From Fibrobacter sp. (GTDB lineage: Bacteria > Fibrobacterota > Chitinivibrionia > Chitinivibrionales > Chitinispirillaceae), in assembly GCA_012523595.1 (NCBI GenBank), contig JAAYIG010000103.1, positions 1 to 45,880 of the forward strand: a stretch of 45,880 nt of DNA, given 5' to 3'. The notes below the pieces were generated by a model. That model saw only the letters and a program-made list of their open reading frames with translations. It ran no database searches and had not been told where the DNA came from. Of this stretch, positions 9,396 to 18,434 are shown piece after piece. The stretch's first letter is position 1, and the number at the start of each line of letters is the position of its first letter. Both the position numbers and the translations under genes were made by a program.

Positions 9396-11630
9396 ATGGG
9401 AACAAAGTCGATGTTTAAACGCTTGATTTTCGTTGGGTTGACGGTTTTTTCCACTGGATTGGCATCTCAATTATCTGCAGGTGATTGTACCGTGCAGTTC
9501 GAGGATGTCCAGCAGAAGATGACCGGTTTCGGGGGATCGACGGCATGGGCCGGGGGATTGGCCGATAATCTGATAAACGATCTTTTCTCACCCACAGATG
9601 GGTGCGGGTTGACACTGATGCGGATGAGGATAGCTCCCAACGGGACAACCGGGCAGGGTGAGATAAATATTGCCAAAAAAGCCCAGGCACTGGGTGCCTC
9701 TATCTGGGCTGCTCCCTGGTCTCCACCGGCTGAGTGGAAGGATAATAACAACGTAAATAATGGCGGAAGTCTTCTGCCGTCACGTTATCAGGACTGGGCA
9801 GACCGGCTTGTAAACTATGTAAAAAATCTTCAATCTCAGGGAGTTGATCTGAAATGGATTTCAGCGCAGAATGAGCCTAACTGGACGGCTGATTATGAAT
9901 CCTGCAGGTATACCCCTGAACAGCTTGCAACCTTTGTAGGGGATTACCTTGGGCCATCACTTGAAAGAGCAGGATTAAAAACCAGGATAATAGCGCCTGA
10001 AGTCATTAACTGGGGATCGCTCAAGCCCTACGGTGATGCCTTGTTAAACAGTCCAAATGCAATGAAATACTGTGATGTAATTGCAACACACTCTTACGGT
10101 GATGAACCAACTGCTTCAAGGGGTTTCCCCTATAATCTGGTAAGAGAAAAAGGTAAAGAACTCTGGCAGACAGAGTATGGCTTCGATCAGTTTGCCGGTG
10201 ATGAATCGATGACTCCCGGTATTGCAATTGCAAAACAGATGCATGGTCAGATTGTAAATGGTCCTGTCAGCGCTTACCACACATGGTGGATTATTCCGGC
10301 GGATGGGGTAAACGGAACTGCATCAAACGGGCTGGTGATGAGGGGGCATGTGATACAGCGCGGTTATGTGATGGGCAACTACAGCCGGTTTGTGAGACCG
10401 GGCTCCTACCGGGTTACAGCAAATCACAACCCATCAAATGGAGTATATGTCACTGCATATCGCAATGATTCTCTCGGACAATTGACAATTGTGGCAATAA
10501 ATGAGAATACTTCTGCAACAGAACAGAGATTTGTACTTAACGGCGTATCTGTTCCTTCTGTGACTCCGTGGGAGACATCGGATGCTGTCAAACTGACAGC
10601 CCGCAGCCAGGTTACAGCGGGAACGAGCTTTTCCTGGAGACTTCCGGCAAAGAGTGTGGTAACGTTTGTCGGGTACTATGCTTCGGGTATACGCCTCAGC
10701 ATTCAGACTGTCGGCAATGGAACTGTAAGCCGAAATCCTGATAAGTTTGCTTTTGAAGAGGGAGAAACCGTTACCCTTACGGCTCAGCCGCAGACCGGAT
10801 ATGTTTTTGCCGGCTGGAGCGGTTCCGGATTGAGCGGGAATGAAAATCCGATAACTATAACGATGAATGAGGATAAAGCGATTACTGCGTTATTTGTACG
10901 CGGTACTGCAGACGGCAATCTGGTGCTTAATGGTGATTTCAGTTCCGGTTCAGAAGAATGGACTCTCAATACCTGGGGCGGAAGTGCATCCGGGAGTGTA
11001 GTGGATGGGGAATATCGGATAAACATTGAGAGTACAGGAACAAATTCTCATGATATTCAGCTTGTTCAGCCGGGTCTTTACCTTGAAAAGGGCAAGACCT
11101 ATGTGGTAAAATTTGATGCGTATGCCGCATCAGAGAGGTCGCTGGAAGTGAATGTAGAGATGAAGGATGAGCCGTGGACAAGCTATCTGCCGCAATTGCA
11201 GCATTTTGATCTGACGACGACAAAGCAGACTTTTACCTTTAAATTCACAATGGAGCATCCGACGGATATCGCCGGCCGTATTGGATTTAATGTCAGTACC
11301 TCCACTGCGACTGTTTTTATCGATAATGTGTCAGTTAAGGAATTTGATCCCACATCGCTCTATTATGTCAGCCGCATCAGGAACTCTTCTATTAATGTAA
11401 ACTGTAGAAATTCTCTGTTGAGAATAGATATGGGAGATTTCAGAAACGAAAAAGCCTCGTTGGATATCTTTGACCTGAAGGGGAAAGTTGTAAAGTCCAC
11501 AGTGCTACGGACAAGAACAGGTGAATCAGGCAGTTTAGATCTGTCTGCTCTGCCATGCGGATTTTACGTTGTCAAAGTCGGAGTTGAAGGAAGCATAGTA
11601 CATGCTTCGAAAATATTACTGACGAGATAG
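9396..11630 (+). CDS. Secreted GH30 (subfamily 8-like) glucuronoxylanase with InlB-like repeat, CBM4_9-like domain and T9SS tail
   Basis: Endo-acting retaining xylanase expected to cut beta-1,4-xylan near glucuronic acid branches. The start (VQFEDVQQKMTGFGGSTAW), APWSPPAEWKDN and QNEPNW blocks resemble GH30_8 enzymes. Acid/base Glu160 lies in SAQNEPNW and nucleophile Glu260 in LWQTEYGF. The catalytic barrel plus its side beta domain run from about 25 to 428. Then come an InlB-type repeat (about 431-503), a CBM4_9-like domain (about 508-650) and a sorting tail (about 665-744). The signal peptide is MGTKSMFKRLIFVGLTVFSTG with cleavage after SQLSA or nearby. First gene of the second run, preceded by the shared palindrome. 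Whether it strictly needs glucuronate (the arginine pocket of GH30_8) I cannot confirm by eye. Confidence 0.87.
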   Translation: MGTKSMFKRLIFVGLTVFSTGLASQLSAGDCTVQFEDVQQKMTGFGGSTAWAGGLADNLINDLFSPTDGCGLTLMRMRIAPNGTTGQGEINIAKKAQALGASIWAAPWSPPAEWKDNNNVNNGGSLLPSRYQDWADRLVNYVKNLQSQGVDLKWISAQNEPNWTADYESCRYTPEQLATFVGDYLGPSLERAGLKTRIIAPEVINWGSLKPYGDALLNSPNAMKYCDVIATHSYGDEPTASRGFPYNLVREKGKELWQTEYGFDQFAGDESMTPGIAIAKQMHGQIVNGPVSAYHTWWIIPADGVNGTASNGLVMRGHVIQRGYVMGNYSRFVRPGSYRVTANHNPSNGVYVTAYRNDSLGQLTIVAINENTSATEQRFVLNGVSVPSVTPWETSDAVKLTARSQVTAGTSFSWRLPAKSVVTFVGYYASGIRLSIQTVGNGTVSRNPDKFAFEEGETVTLTAQPQTGYVFAGWSGSGLSGNENPITITMNEDKAITALFVRGTADGNLVLNGDFSSGSEEWTLNTWGGSASGSVVDGEYRINIESTGTNSHDIQLVQPGLYLEKGKTYVVKFDAYAASERSLEVNVEMKDEPWTSYLPQLQHFDLTTTKQTFTFKFTMEHPTDIAGRIGFNVSTSTATVFIDNVSVKEFDPTSLYYVSRIRNSSINVNCRNSLLRIDMGDFRNEKASLDIFDLKGKVVKSTVLRTRTGESGSLDLSALPCGFYVVKVGVEGSIVHASKILLTR

Positions 11631-11704
11631 GTTCGTACAGGTTGTATTTAAGCGTAAATTGATCACAGGAATAATACATCAGTAACCGTAAAAGGGAGTA
11701 TCAA

Positions 11705-14014
11705 ATGATCTCAAAGCGTTCAATCAATCCGGGATTGCTTTTACTAGTAATAGTGGCAATACAGACAGCAACGGCAGACAATTCGATTATCACTCATAAG
11801 TACACAGCCGACCCCAATGCCATGGTATGGAATGACAGGGTTTATGTGTTCTGTTCCCGTGATGACAATAACGGGGAGGGTTACGATATCATTGATTACA
11901 CCCTTATTTCATCGGATGACATGGTGAACTGGACTGATCATGGAGAAGTTTTCAGAGTACCAAGGGACGCTTCATGGGCAAACCGCGCTTACGCACCGGG
12001 AGCTGCCCACAAGAATGGTAAGTTTTACCTTTACTTTCCTGATGGCGGTTCATCGATAGGTGTCGCAGTTGCAGACAAAATAGAGGGTCCTTATAAAGAT
12101 GCAATAGGCAGAGCTCTTGTAAATAAAAGCATGCCAAACTGTAATGTGGAGTGGCTTTTTGATCCTGCCGCTTTTATCGATGACGACGGGCAGGCTTATC
12201 TCTATTTTGGAGGAGGCGGATCGACTCCTGGAACAAACCTGCGGGTAATAAAACTGGGCGATAACATGATTTCCACGGATGGAACCGCTGTGACTATCAG
12301 TGCCCCGCGTTCCTTTGAGGCTGCCTTCATGCATAAAAGGAATGGTATTTACTACTTCTCGTACTCTACCGATTTCAATGGCAGTTCAGCCAGAATCGAT
12401 TACATGACAAGTAACAATCCCATGACCGGTTTTCAGTATAAGGGGATTATTCTGGATAATCCCTCTGTGAACGGTAAAAACATTAATATGGGTAACAACA
12501 ATCACGCCTCTGTTGTAGAATTCAAGGATAAGTGGTATGTGTTTTACCATGAACGAAGGGTATCGAATCAGGTTTACAAAAGAAGCGTAAGTGTTGATCT
12601 GGCTGACTATAATGCTGATGGCACAATGAAGAAGTCTGCCTGCACCGATAATGGTCCTCCCCAGATTAAATATCTTAATCCCTATGACACTGTACAGGCT
12701 GAAACTATTAATCGGCAATCAGGTATAAAAACTGATGTGTGCAGCGAGGGCGGGATAATGGTTACCTCCATTTCCAATAACGATTATATTCGTGTCAAGG
12801 GAGTGGATTTTGGTGATGGTGCGGAGAAGTTTGAAGTGCGGGCCGCAAGCGGTTCATCGGGCGGTTCAATCGAACTGCGGCTTGGCAGCCAGACAGGGAC
12901 TCTTGTTGGAACCTGTAATATCACGGGAACAGGTGGCTGGAGCACCTGGAAAACCTTTGAATGTGAGGTCACCAACTGCAGCGGTGTAAAGGATCTCTAT
13001 CTGGTTTTCAAAGGATCTGGTGAGCCTTTCAGACTCAACTGGTACCGTTTCAGTGGGCCTTCAGGGTATTTGCTTTCAATCCAGATTGCTGGGAAGGGTA
13101 CAGTGAGTCGTTCTCCGAACAGATCCAGCTTTCCGGAAGGTACATCAGTGACACTCACTGCAGAGCCCAATGATGGATGGGTGTTTGATAGTTGGAGTGG
13201 TGATGGGGTAAGTGGTAACCAGAATCCACTTACTATAACCATGAATGGTGACAAGGCTGTCACTGCAGTTTTTAAACGCAATACTATTGATGGTAACATT
13301 GTGTTTAATGGAGATTTTGCATCAGACGCAGATGACTGGACGTTTAATACCTGGAGCGGCTCTGCTACAGGGGGGGTTGTAAATGGAGAGTATAGAATAG
13401 GGATCAGCAGTGTAGCTGAAAACAGCCATGATATCCAGCTTGTGCAGTCTGGGCTTTATCTGGAAAACGGGAAGACCTACCAGGTGGCTTTTGAGGCCTA
13501 TGCTGCTTCCAGCAGGTCTCTTGAGATAAATGTAGAGATGGATGAAAGTCCGTGGACAAGTTATCTGCCTGAACGGAAGAATTTCAGCCTTACTACGACA
13601 AAACAGGAATTCTCCTTTGTGTTCACGATGGAGCATCCGACAGATGCAAATGGCCGTATAGGATTCAATGCAGGGCTTGAAACTCCGGCAGTTTTTATCG
13701 ACAATGTAAAGGTAAAAGAATTCAGTGTGGCAACTGTTTCTTCCCCTGCAGTGGTACAATCATCAGGTGTGAAAGTAAACTGCAGTAATTCGGTTCTGCA
13801 CCTGGAATTTACATTACCGGAAAACGGACCGGTTTCTCTGAACCTTTATGATTTGAAGGGAAAGATGGTAAAGAGTATTGCGGTTCAGAAAAGATCAGGC
13901 ACAGTGTATTCCAACAGTTTCGATCTGTCGGGTATAAGTGAAGGATCTTATGTTCTGAAAATCAGAAGTCAGGGGAAGACAATCGGCAGCTCAAAAGTAT
14001 TGCTGGTAAAGTAA
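11705..14014 (+). CDS. Secreted GH43 arabinoxylan arabinofuranohydrolase-like enzyme with CBM6, repeat, CBM4_9-like domain and T9SS tail
   Basis: Probably removes arabinose branches from arabinoxylan or acts as a xylosidase. GH43 propeller about residues 25-315: base Asp in KYTADPNAMVW, second Asp in LFDPAAFIDDDG, acid Glu in RSFEAAFMHK. It is followed by a CBM6 (about 328-449, starting VQAETINRQSG and ending RLNWYRF), an InlB-type repeat (about 455-525), a CBM4_9-like domain (about 528-672) and a sorting tail (about 685-769, LNLYDLKGKMVK). The GH43-CBM6 order is that of XynD-type arabinoxylan arabinofuranohydrolases. AAAGGGAG lies just upstream of the start. The gap from the GH30 gene is 74 bases with no evident terminator, so co-transcription is likely. 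Two different binding domains plus a repeat make this the most modular enzyme here. Confidence 0.86.
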   Translation: MISKRSINPGLLLLVIVAIQTATADNSIITHKYTADPNAMVWNDRVYVFCSRDDNNGEGYDIIDYTLISSDDMVNWTDHGEVFRVPRDASWANRAYAPGAAHKNGKFYLYFPDGGSSIGVAVADKIEGPYKDAIGRALVNKSMPNCNVEWLFDPAAFIDDDGQAYLYFGGGGSTPGTNLRVIKLGDNMISTDGTAVTISAPRSFEAAFMHKRNGIYYFSYSTDFNGSSARIDYMTSNNPMTGFQYKGIILDNPSVNGKNINMGNNNHASVVEFKDKWYVFYHERRVSNQVYKRSVSVDLADYNADGTMKKSACTDNGPPQIKYLNPYDTVQAETINRQSGIKTDVCSEGGIMVTSISNNDYIRVKGVDFGDGAEKFEVRAASGSSGGSIELRLGSQTGTLVGTCNITGTGGWSTWKTFECEVTNCSGVKDLYLVFKGSGEPFRLNWYRFSGPSGYLLSIQIAGKGTVSRSPNRSSFPEGTSVTLTAEPNDGWVFDSWSGDGVSGNQNPLTITMNGDKAVTAVFKRNTIDGNIVFNGDFASDADDWTFNTWSGSATGGVVNGEYRIGISSVAENSHDIQLVQSGLYLENGKTYQVAFEAYAASSRSLEINVEMDESPWTSYLPERKNFSLTTTKQEFSFVFTMEHPTDANGRIGFNAGLETPAVFIDNVKVKEFSVATVSSPAVVQSSGVKVNCSNSVLHLEFTLPENGPVSLNLYDLKGKMVKSIAVQKRSGTVYSNSFDLSGISEGSYVLKIRSQGKTIGSSKVLLVK

Positions 14015-14053
14015 ACCGTTTTTATACAGAGAAAAACTACCGTGATCTTATTT

Positions 14054-14095
14054 GTATCTGAATATCTGCGTTGATAACGCAGGTAATTCAGATAC
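14054..14095 (+). promoter_or_regulatory. Long two-part hairpin in the leader of the GH30 galactanase-like gene
   Basis: Outer arms GTATCTGAAT (14054-14063) and ATTCAGATAC (14086-14095) are perfectly complementary. Inner arms CTGCGTT (14066-14072) and AACGCAG (14076-14082) close on a GAT loop, separated by a small AT/GTA internal bulge. It lies 21 bases before the start codon, just ahead of the AGGAG ribosome-binding site. No T run follows, so it looks more like a leader regulator, an mRNA processing or stabilising hairpin, or an operator than a terminator. Confidence 0.55.
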
Positions 14096-14116
14096 ATCTA
14101 TTTAGGAGTAAAAAAA

Positions 14117-16306
14117 ATGAAAAATATGCAGAATAGAAGAGAAGCAGTGTATGTTTGTTCAATGCTTCTTTTTCTACTGTTGTTCGGTAATGCCGAAGCT
14201 GTAACAGTTACAGTGAATCCAGGGGTGCGGTATCAGGAATTCGAGGGTTGGGGTACTTCGATCTGCTGGTGGGGGAATATTATTGGTAAATATCCTGATC
14301 AGGCCCGGGATTCCATTATGGATTTGTTGTTCGATACCTCAAATGGTCTGGGACTTTCCATAATCCGCTACAATATTGGCGGCGGTGACAATCCATCACA
14401 TAACCACATGGGAGTGGGAAAGATGATGGATGGGTTCAAGGCAGGTGAAAATGCCCAGTATGACTGGACAAAAGATGCAGGGCAAAGGTGGGTTGTCAAT
14501 GCGGCAAAGCAGCGTATTCCATCGGATTGGTTTATTGCCGAAGCTTTCTCAAATTCTCCTCCGTACTGGATGACCGTAAGCGGATGCGCATCAGGCGGAT
14601 CCGGAGGGAGCAATAACCTTAAAAGCGGGTATTATTCACAGTTTGTGGATTATCTAACTACGGTTGTAAAGCATTTCAACGATGAATGGGGAATTTTTTT
14701 TCGTACACTTGAACCAATGAATGAACCGGATAATGGATGGACGGTGAACGGTGCGCAGGAAGGGTGTTCTTTTTCGCATGAGAATCAGGCCAAGCTGATA
14801 CTGGAGGTGAAAAAACAGTTGGATGAGAAGCAGTTGTTAACAAAAATATCCGCACCGGACGGAGCATCGTATGGGTCTACGATCGCTGCTTACAACTCAT
14901 ACAATGCGAATGTCAAATCCTGCATTTACCAGATCAATACACATGGGTATTTCGGGGGCAGCCGGACGGATTTGCTGGCTCTGGCACAGAGGGACGGCAA
15001 GAAGCTCTGGGCATCTGAAATAGACGGCAGTGGAGCCGAGTATCCTTTTGACCAGTGGACACATAATCATAACGACATAGTTCCGGGTCTTGATATTGCA
15101 AATCGCATAATCAGGGATCTGAGGGATTTAAAGGCAGAGGCCTGGATTACCTGGCAGGTTGTCGAGAGCGAACAGGCTCAGACCAGTGTTAACAAAAATT
15201 GGGGCTGTATTCATGCAGACTTTACCGGGGGAAACAGGTACTATATCACTAAAAAATACCATGCGATCCGTCAGTTCACTTCCATTATCCGTCCATTCTC
15301 CAGGATGATCCGTATTGATAATAATGATGCAGTTGCCTTTCTCTCTCCTGAGCAGGACCGGCTTGTCATCGTTCAGAGAAATGCTGGTAACAGTGCTGTT
15401 ACTTTTGACTACAATTTGTCAAATTTTCAGCAGGTCGGACCAAAAGTGTCTGTGTGGAGAACTTCTGCGACGGAAAATTTCCAGAAATTAGATGACTTGA
15501 CTGTTGTGAACGGAACGCTGTCAACCTCATCATCGCCAAAATCTATTACAACTTATGTGATACCCATACAGCGTGGAGCAGCCGGTAACCTCGTGACTAA
15601 CGGTGATTTCAGTTCAGGATCTGCCGGTTGGACTTTTAATGCCTGGAGCGGTTCCGGAACCGGAAGTGTTGTCAATGGAGAGTATAATATCAGTATTGGA
15701 AGTCCTGCTTCAAGAAGCCATGATATCCAGCTTGTTCAAAACAGCCTTTATCTGGAAAAAGGAATGAGTTACCGGGTTTCATTCGATGCATACTCTTCTG
15801 TAAACAGAACTCTTGAGGTCAATGTGCAGATGGGGAGTGATCCCTGGACAAGCTACCTGTCCCAATTACAGCAATTTGATCTTTCTACAGAAAAACAGAA
15901 ATTCTCCTTTACATTTAAAATGGAGGGTCAGACAACCGACAGAGGACAGATTAGCTTCAATGCCGGTTTGTCTGCCGGTACAGTTTTCCTTGACAATGTA
16001 TCGGTGGAGGAGATTGATCCCACAGGGATACAGTGCGTGAGGAATACTGTAATGCGTTCTCCTGTGAATGTCAGAATTAACAATTCGATGTTGGAAATAG
16101 AGTTCACAGGATCTGAAAAAGACGCGTCTTTGAAGTTATTTGATATTAAGGGTACTTTGGTGAAAACCTTCGCTATTAAGTCCGGGAATGGCAGATATTA
16201 TTCAGAGAGCTACAATTTATCAAATATGCCGGCTGGATATTATTTGGCAAAGATTAGTTCCGGAAAAAGCGTTCTCCATACATCAAGGATAATGCTGGTA
16301 AAGTAA
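14117..16306 (+). CDS. Secreted GH30 endo-beta-1,6-galactanase-like enzyme with CBM4_9-like domain and T9SS tail
   Basis: Retaining GH30 hydrolase of the group with FEGWGTSICWW and RYNIGGGD blocks, which contains endo-beta-1,6-galactanases; likely acts on beta-1,6-galactan side chains of arabinogalactan or pectin. Acid/base Glu203 is in EPMNEPDNGW and nucleophile Glu301 in KLWASEIDG. Catalytic plus side beta domain about 30-487, CBM4_9-like about 491-634, sorting tail about 650-729 (LKLFDIKGTLVK then MPAGYYLAKI). No InlB-type repeat, unlike the two genes before it. AGGAG lies 10 bases before the ATG. A second enzyme of this family is encoded at 39694 on the other strand with different accessory domains. 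In a xylan setting another GH30 activity is possible. Confidence 0.82.
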   Translation: MKNMQNRREAVYVCSMLLFLLLFGNAEAVTVTVNPGVRYQEFEGWGTSICWWGNIIGKYPDQARDSIMDLLFDTSNGLGLSIIRYNIGGGDNPSHNHMGVGKMMDGFKAGENAQYDWTKDAGQRWVVNAAKQRIPSDWFIAEAFSNSPPYWMTVSGCASGGSGGSNNLKSGYYSQFVDYLTTVVKHFNDEWGIFFRTLEPMNEPDNGWTVNGAQEGCSFSHENQAKLILEVKKQLDEKQLLTKISAPDGASYGSTIAAYNSYNANVKSCIYQINTHGYFGGSRTDLLALAQRDGKKLWASEIDGSGAEYPFDQWTHNHNDIVPGLDIANRIIRDLRDLKAEAWITWQVVESEQAQTSVNKNWGCIHADFTGGNRYYITKKYHAIRQFTSIIRPFSRMIRIDNNDAVAFLSPEQDRLVIVQRNAGNSAVTFDYNLSNFQQVGPKVSVWRTSATENFQKLDDLTVVNGTLSTSSSPKSITTYVIPIQRGAAGNLVTNGDFSSGSAGWTFNAWSGSGTGSVVNGEYNISIGSPASRSHDIQLVQNSLYLEKGMSYRVSFDAYSSVNRTLEVNVQMGSDPWTSYLSQLQQFDLSTEKQKFSFTFKMEGQTTDRGQISFNAGLSAGTVFLDNVSVEEIDPTGIQCVRNTVMRSPVNVRINNSMLEIEFTGSEKDASLKLFDIKGTLVKTFAIKSGNGRYYSESYNLSNMPAGYYLAKISSGKSVLHTSRIMLVK

Positions 16307-16343
16307 ACAGGGTTGTACCCATGTTCATCAGGAAATAGGCAAA

Positions 16344-18164
16344 GTGAGAAAAGTCAATATATGTCTCTGCTGTATTCTCTTTATGCTCTGTACTGCAGCA
16401 TACTCCCAGGATCCCGATTTTCACATCTATCTCTGTTTCGGGCAGTCTAACATGGCAGGTGCTGGGACGATAGAGGCTCAGGACAGGACTGTTGACAGCC
16501 GCTTTCAGATGATGGAACCGATTGGATGTACGAATCTAAGCAGGACTTTCGGGAAATGGTATCCTGCTGTCCCACCACTCTGGGGATGCAATGGCGGTCT
16601 TGGACCGGCTGATTATTTCGGCAGAACGATGGTGGAAAACCTGCCTGCCAACATAAGAGTGGGTGTAATAGTCGTCGCAATACCGGGTTGTGACATAGCA
16701 CTGTTTTTTGAGAGCGGATATGAAGGGTACGATACCTATAATTATGTTCCGCAAAGGTATGGAGGGAGTGCGTACGCCTGGTTGCTTGATCTGGCTAAGC
16801 TTGCACAAAAGGATGGCGTGATAAAGGGAATTTTACTGCACCAGGGAGAAACAAATAACACCCAGAAGGACTGGCCTCAGAAGGTTAAGAGAGTATATGA
16901 TAACTTTATAAGAGATCTGGGATTGACTGCAGCGGAAACACCGCTTCTTGTAGGTGAACTGCTCTACCAGAATAAGGGAGGTGTATGCTGGGGGCACAAC
17001 AGTGTCATCGAAACCGTTCCCAGTGTAATACCGAACTCGCATGTCATTTCTGCTGAGGGGCTTCCCGGAAAGGATCAGTTTCATTTCAATACGGAAGGCA
17101 ACCGTCTGTTTGGAATTCGTTATGCACAGAAGATGCTGACATTGCTTGTTTTAGATAATAATGATCCTCCAGAAGTCAGCATTAGTTCACCTTATGATAA
17201 CAGCAGTTTTTCTTCACTTGAGACAGTTACAATTGAAGCCAGTGCTTCAGATCCTGACGGAAGTGTTGAATGTGTGAAATTTTATGACGGTTCGGTTTTT
17301 CTGGGAAGTGACAGTGCTGCCCCGTACAGTTATCAATGGTCTGGCATGAATGCAGGGACACACAGTATTACTGCCGAAGCGATAGATGACAAGGGGCGAA
17401 AGGGTGTTTCAGATCCGGTTTCTGTCATTATCGAGGCAGTTCAGGGGCCTTACAAGGGTACGGCTCACGCTATACCCGGGCGTATAGAAGCAGAGGAGTA
17501 TGATCTGGGTGGTGAGGGTATTGCTTATCATGAGGCAAATGCAAATGGCAATGAGGGCAATGCTGCTTTCAGAAATGATCAGGTTGATATAGAGGCAACT
17601 GCCGATGAATCGGGTGAATACAATATCTGCTATATTTTACAGGGTGAATGGCTTGAGTATACAGTCGATATAGCATTGACAGGGAAATATGACATTGCTT
17701 TGCGTGTGGCTGCTGATGGTGATGGGAAAAGGATGCATATTGAGATCGATGGAGTGAATATCACTGGTTCAATAGAAGTGCCCAATACCGGGGGATGGCA
17801 GACCTGGACTACTGTTACTGTAAAGGATATCGATCTTGTACAGGGGCAGCATGTAATGCGTGTCGCTTTTGATGCCAACTATATGAATCTGAATTATATG
17901 GAATTTACGAATACATCGACGGCGTTAAGGAAAAAGGACAGATCGCCAGTTAAGCTCTCTCCGGTTGTTTTTTCAGATGAGGGGTTTCAAATCAGGACAA
18001 ATGGTCAATTTGACTACCGGATTACATCAATAAATGGCACCTTATTGGAAAGTGGAAGCGGGAATAGAATAAAGAATACAGGGATTGGGCTTTCTCAGGG
18101 TATTTATATACTCCATATCAGAAATTCAGGGGGTATTTATACCCGGAAAATTCTCAAGAAATAG
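16344..18164 (+). CDS. Secreted CE6-type acetylxylan esterase with Ig-like domain, CBM6 and T9SS tail
   Basis: SGNH-type serine esterase that removes O-acetyl groups from xylan. Starts with GTG (16344); AGGAAA lies just upstream and the reading gives a clean signal peptide (MRKVNICLCCILFMLCTAAYS). Nucleophile Ser35 is in CFGQSNMAG; the GILLHQGETN block and the DQFHFN Asp/His end of the catalytic domain fit CE6/sialate-esterase-like proteins (about 26-270). A bacterial Ig domain (about 274-365, PPEVSISSPYDNS), a CBM6 (about 372-524, ending NLNYMEF) and a sorting tail (about 540-606) follow. The CE6-CBM6 pairing is known from Fibrobacter acetylxylan esterases. Last gene of the second run: the next 255 bases contain the third copy of the palindrome. 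Confidence 0.85.
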   Translation: MRKVNICLCCILFMLCTAAYSQDPDFHIYLCFGQSNMAGAGTIEAQDRTVDSRFQMMEPIGCTNLSRTFGKWYPAVPPLWGCNGGLGPADYFGRTMVENLPANIRVGVIVVAIPGCDIALFFESGYEGYDTYNYVPQRYGGSAYAWLLDLAKLAQKDGVIKGILLHQGETNNTQKDWPQKVKRVYDNFIRDLGLTAAETPLLVGELLYQNKGGVCWGHNSVIETVPSVIPNSHVISAEGLPGKDQFHFNTEGNRLFGIRYAQKMLTLLVLDNNDPPEVSISSPYDNSSFSSLETVTIEASASDPDGSVECVKFYDGSVFLGSDSAAPYSYQWSGMNAGTHSITAEAIDDKGRKGVSDPVSVIIEAVQGPYKGTAHAIPGRIEAEEYDLGGEGIAYHEANANGNEGNAAFRNDQVDIEATADESGEYNICYILQGEWLEYTVDIALTGKYDIALRVAADGDGKRMHIEIDGVNITGSIEVPNTGGWQTWTTVTVKDIDLVQGQHVMRVAFDANYMNLNYMEFTNTSTALRKKDRSPVKLSPVVFSDEGFQIRTNGQFDYRITSINGTLLESGSGNRIKNTGIGLSQGIYILHIRNSGGIYTRKILKK

Positions 18165-18298
18165 TTAGTGTGAAGTAGTTTTGCCAATACCCGTTTTAAT
18201 TGTGGTTCTGCGGGTGAATGAAGAGTACTGTCCATGCAGGATGCTCAGATAATCCCAGGAAAAACCCCATCTTTACATCTAATACTAAATTTTTGCTC

Positions 18299-18325
18299 TG
18301 TTCCGGTTTACGGAACACTTTTTTT
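18299..18325 (+). promoter_or_regulatory. Conserved palindrome TGTTCC-N7-GGAACA + CTTTTTTT, copy 3
   Basis: Perfect TGTTCC/GGAACA arms, extended here by an inner G:C pair (spacer GGTTTAC), followed by CTTTTTTT. The palindrome ends 103 bases before the start of the beta-helix protein at 18420. AT-rich -10-like stretches lie at about 18358 and 18376. The only other content I see in the 255-base gap is AT-rich leader sequence; no convincing separate terminator is visible. Confidence 0.6.
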
Positions 18326-18416
18326 GCCGCATTTACTGAAATTTACTGTTATTGATCTAATATTCGTTAAATTAATAGATTAGACATTCTGATTTTCCGG
18401 AAATCCAAGGGGCATA

Positions 18417-18434
18417 TTTATGCATATGCATAAA
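18417..18434. other. 18-bp perfect palindrome over the GH141-like start codon
   Basis: TTTATGCATATGCATAAA reads identically on both strands and covers the ATG at 18420 and the in-frame ATG at 18426. It could be a protein-binding site or a start-codon-masking hairpin. About 0.2 such palindromes would be expected in 46 kb by chance at even base composition, so it may be coincidental. Confidence 0.35.
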
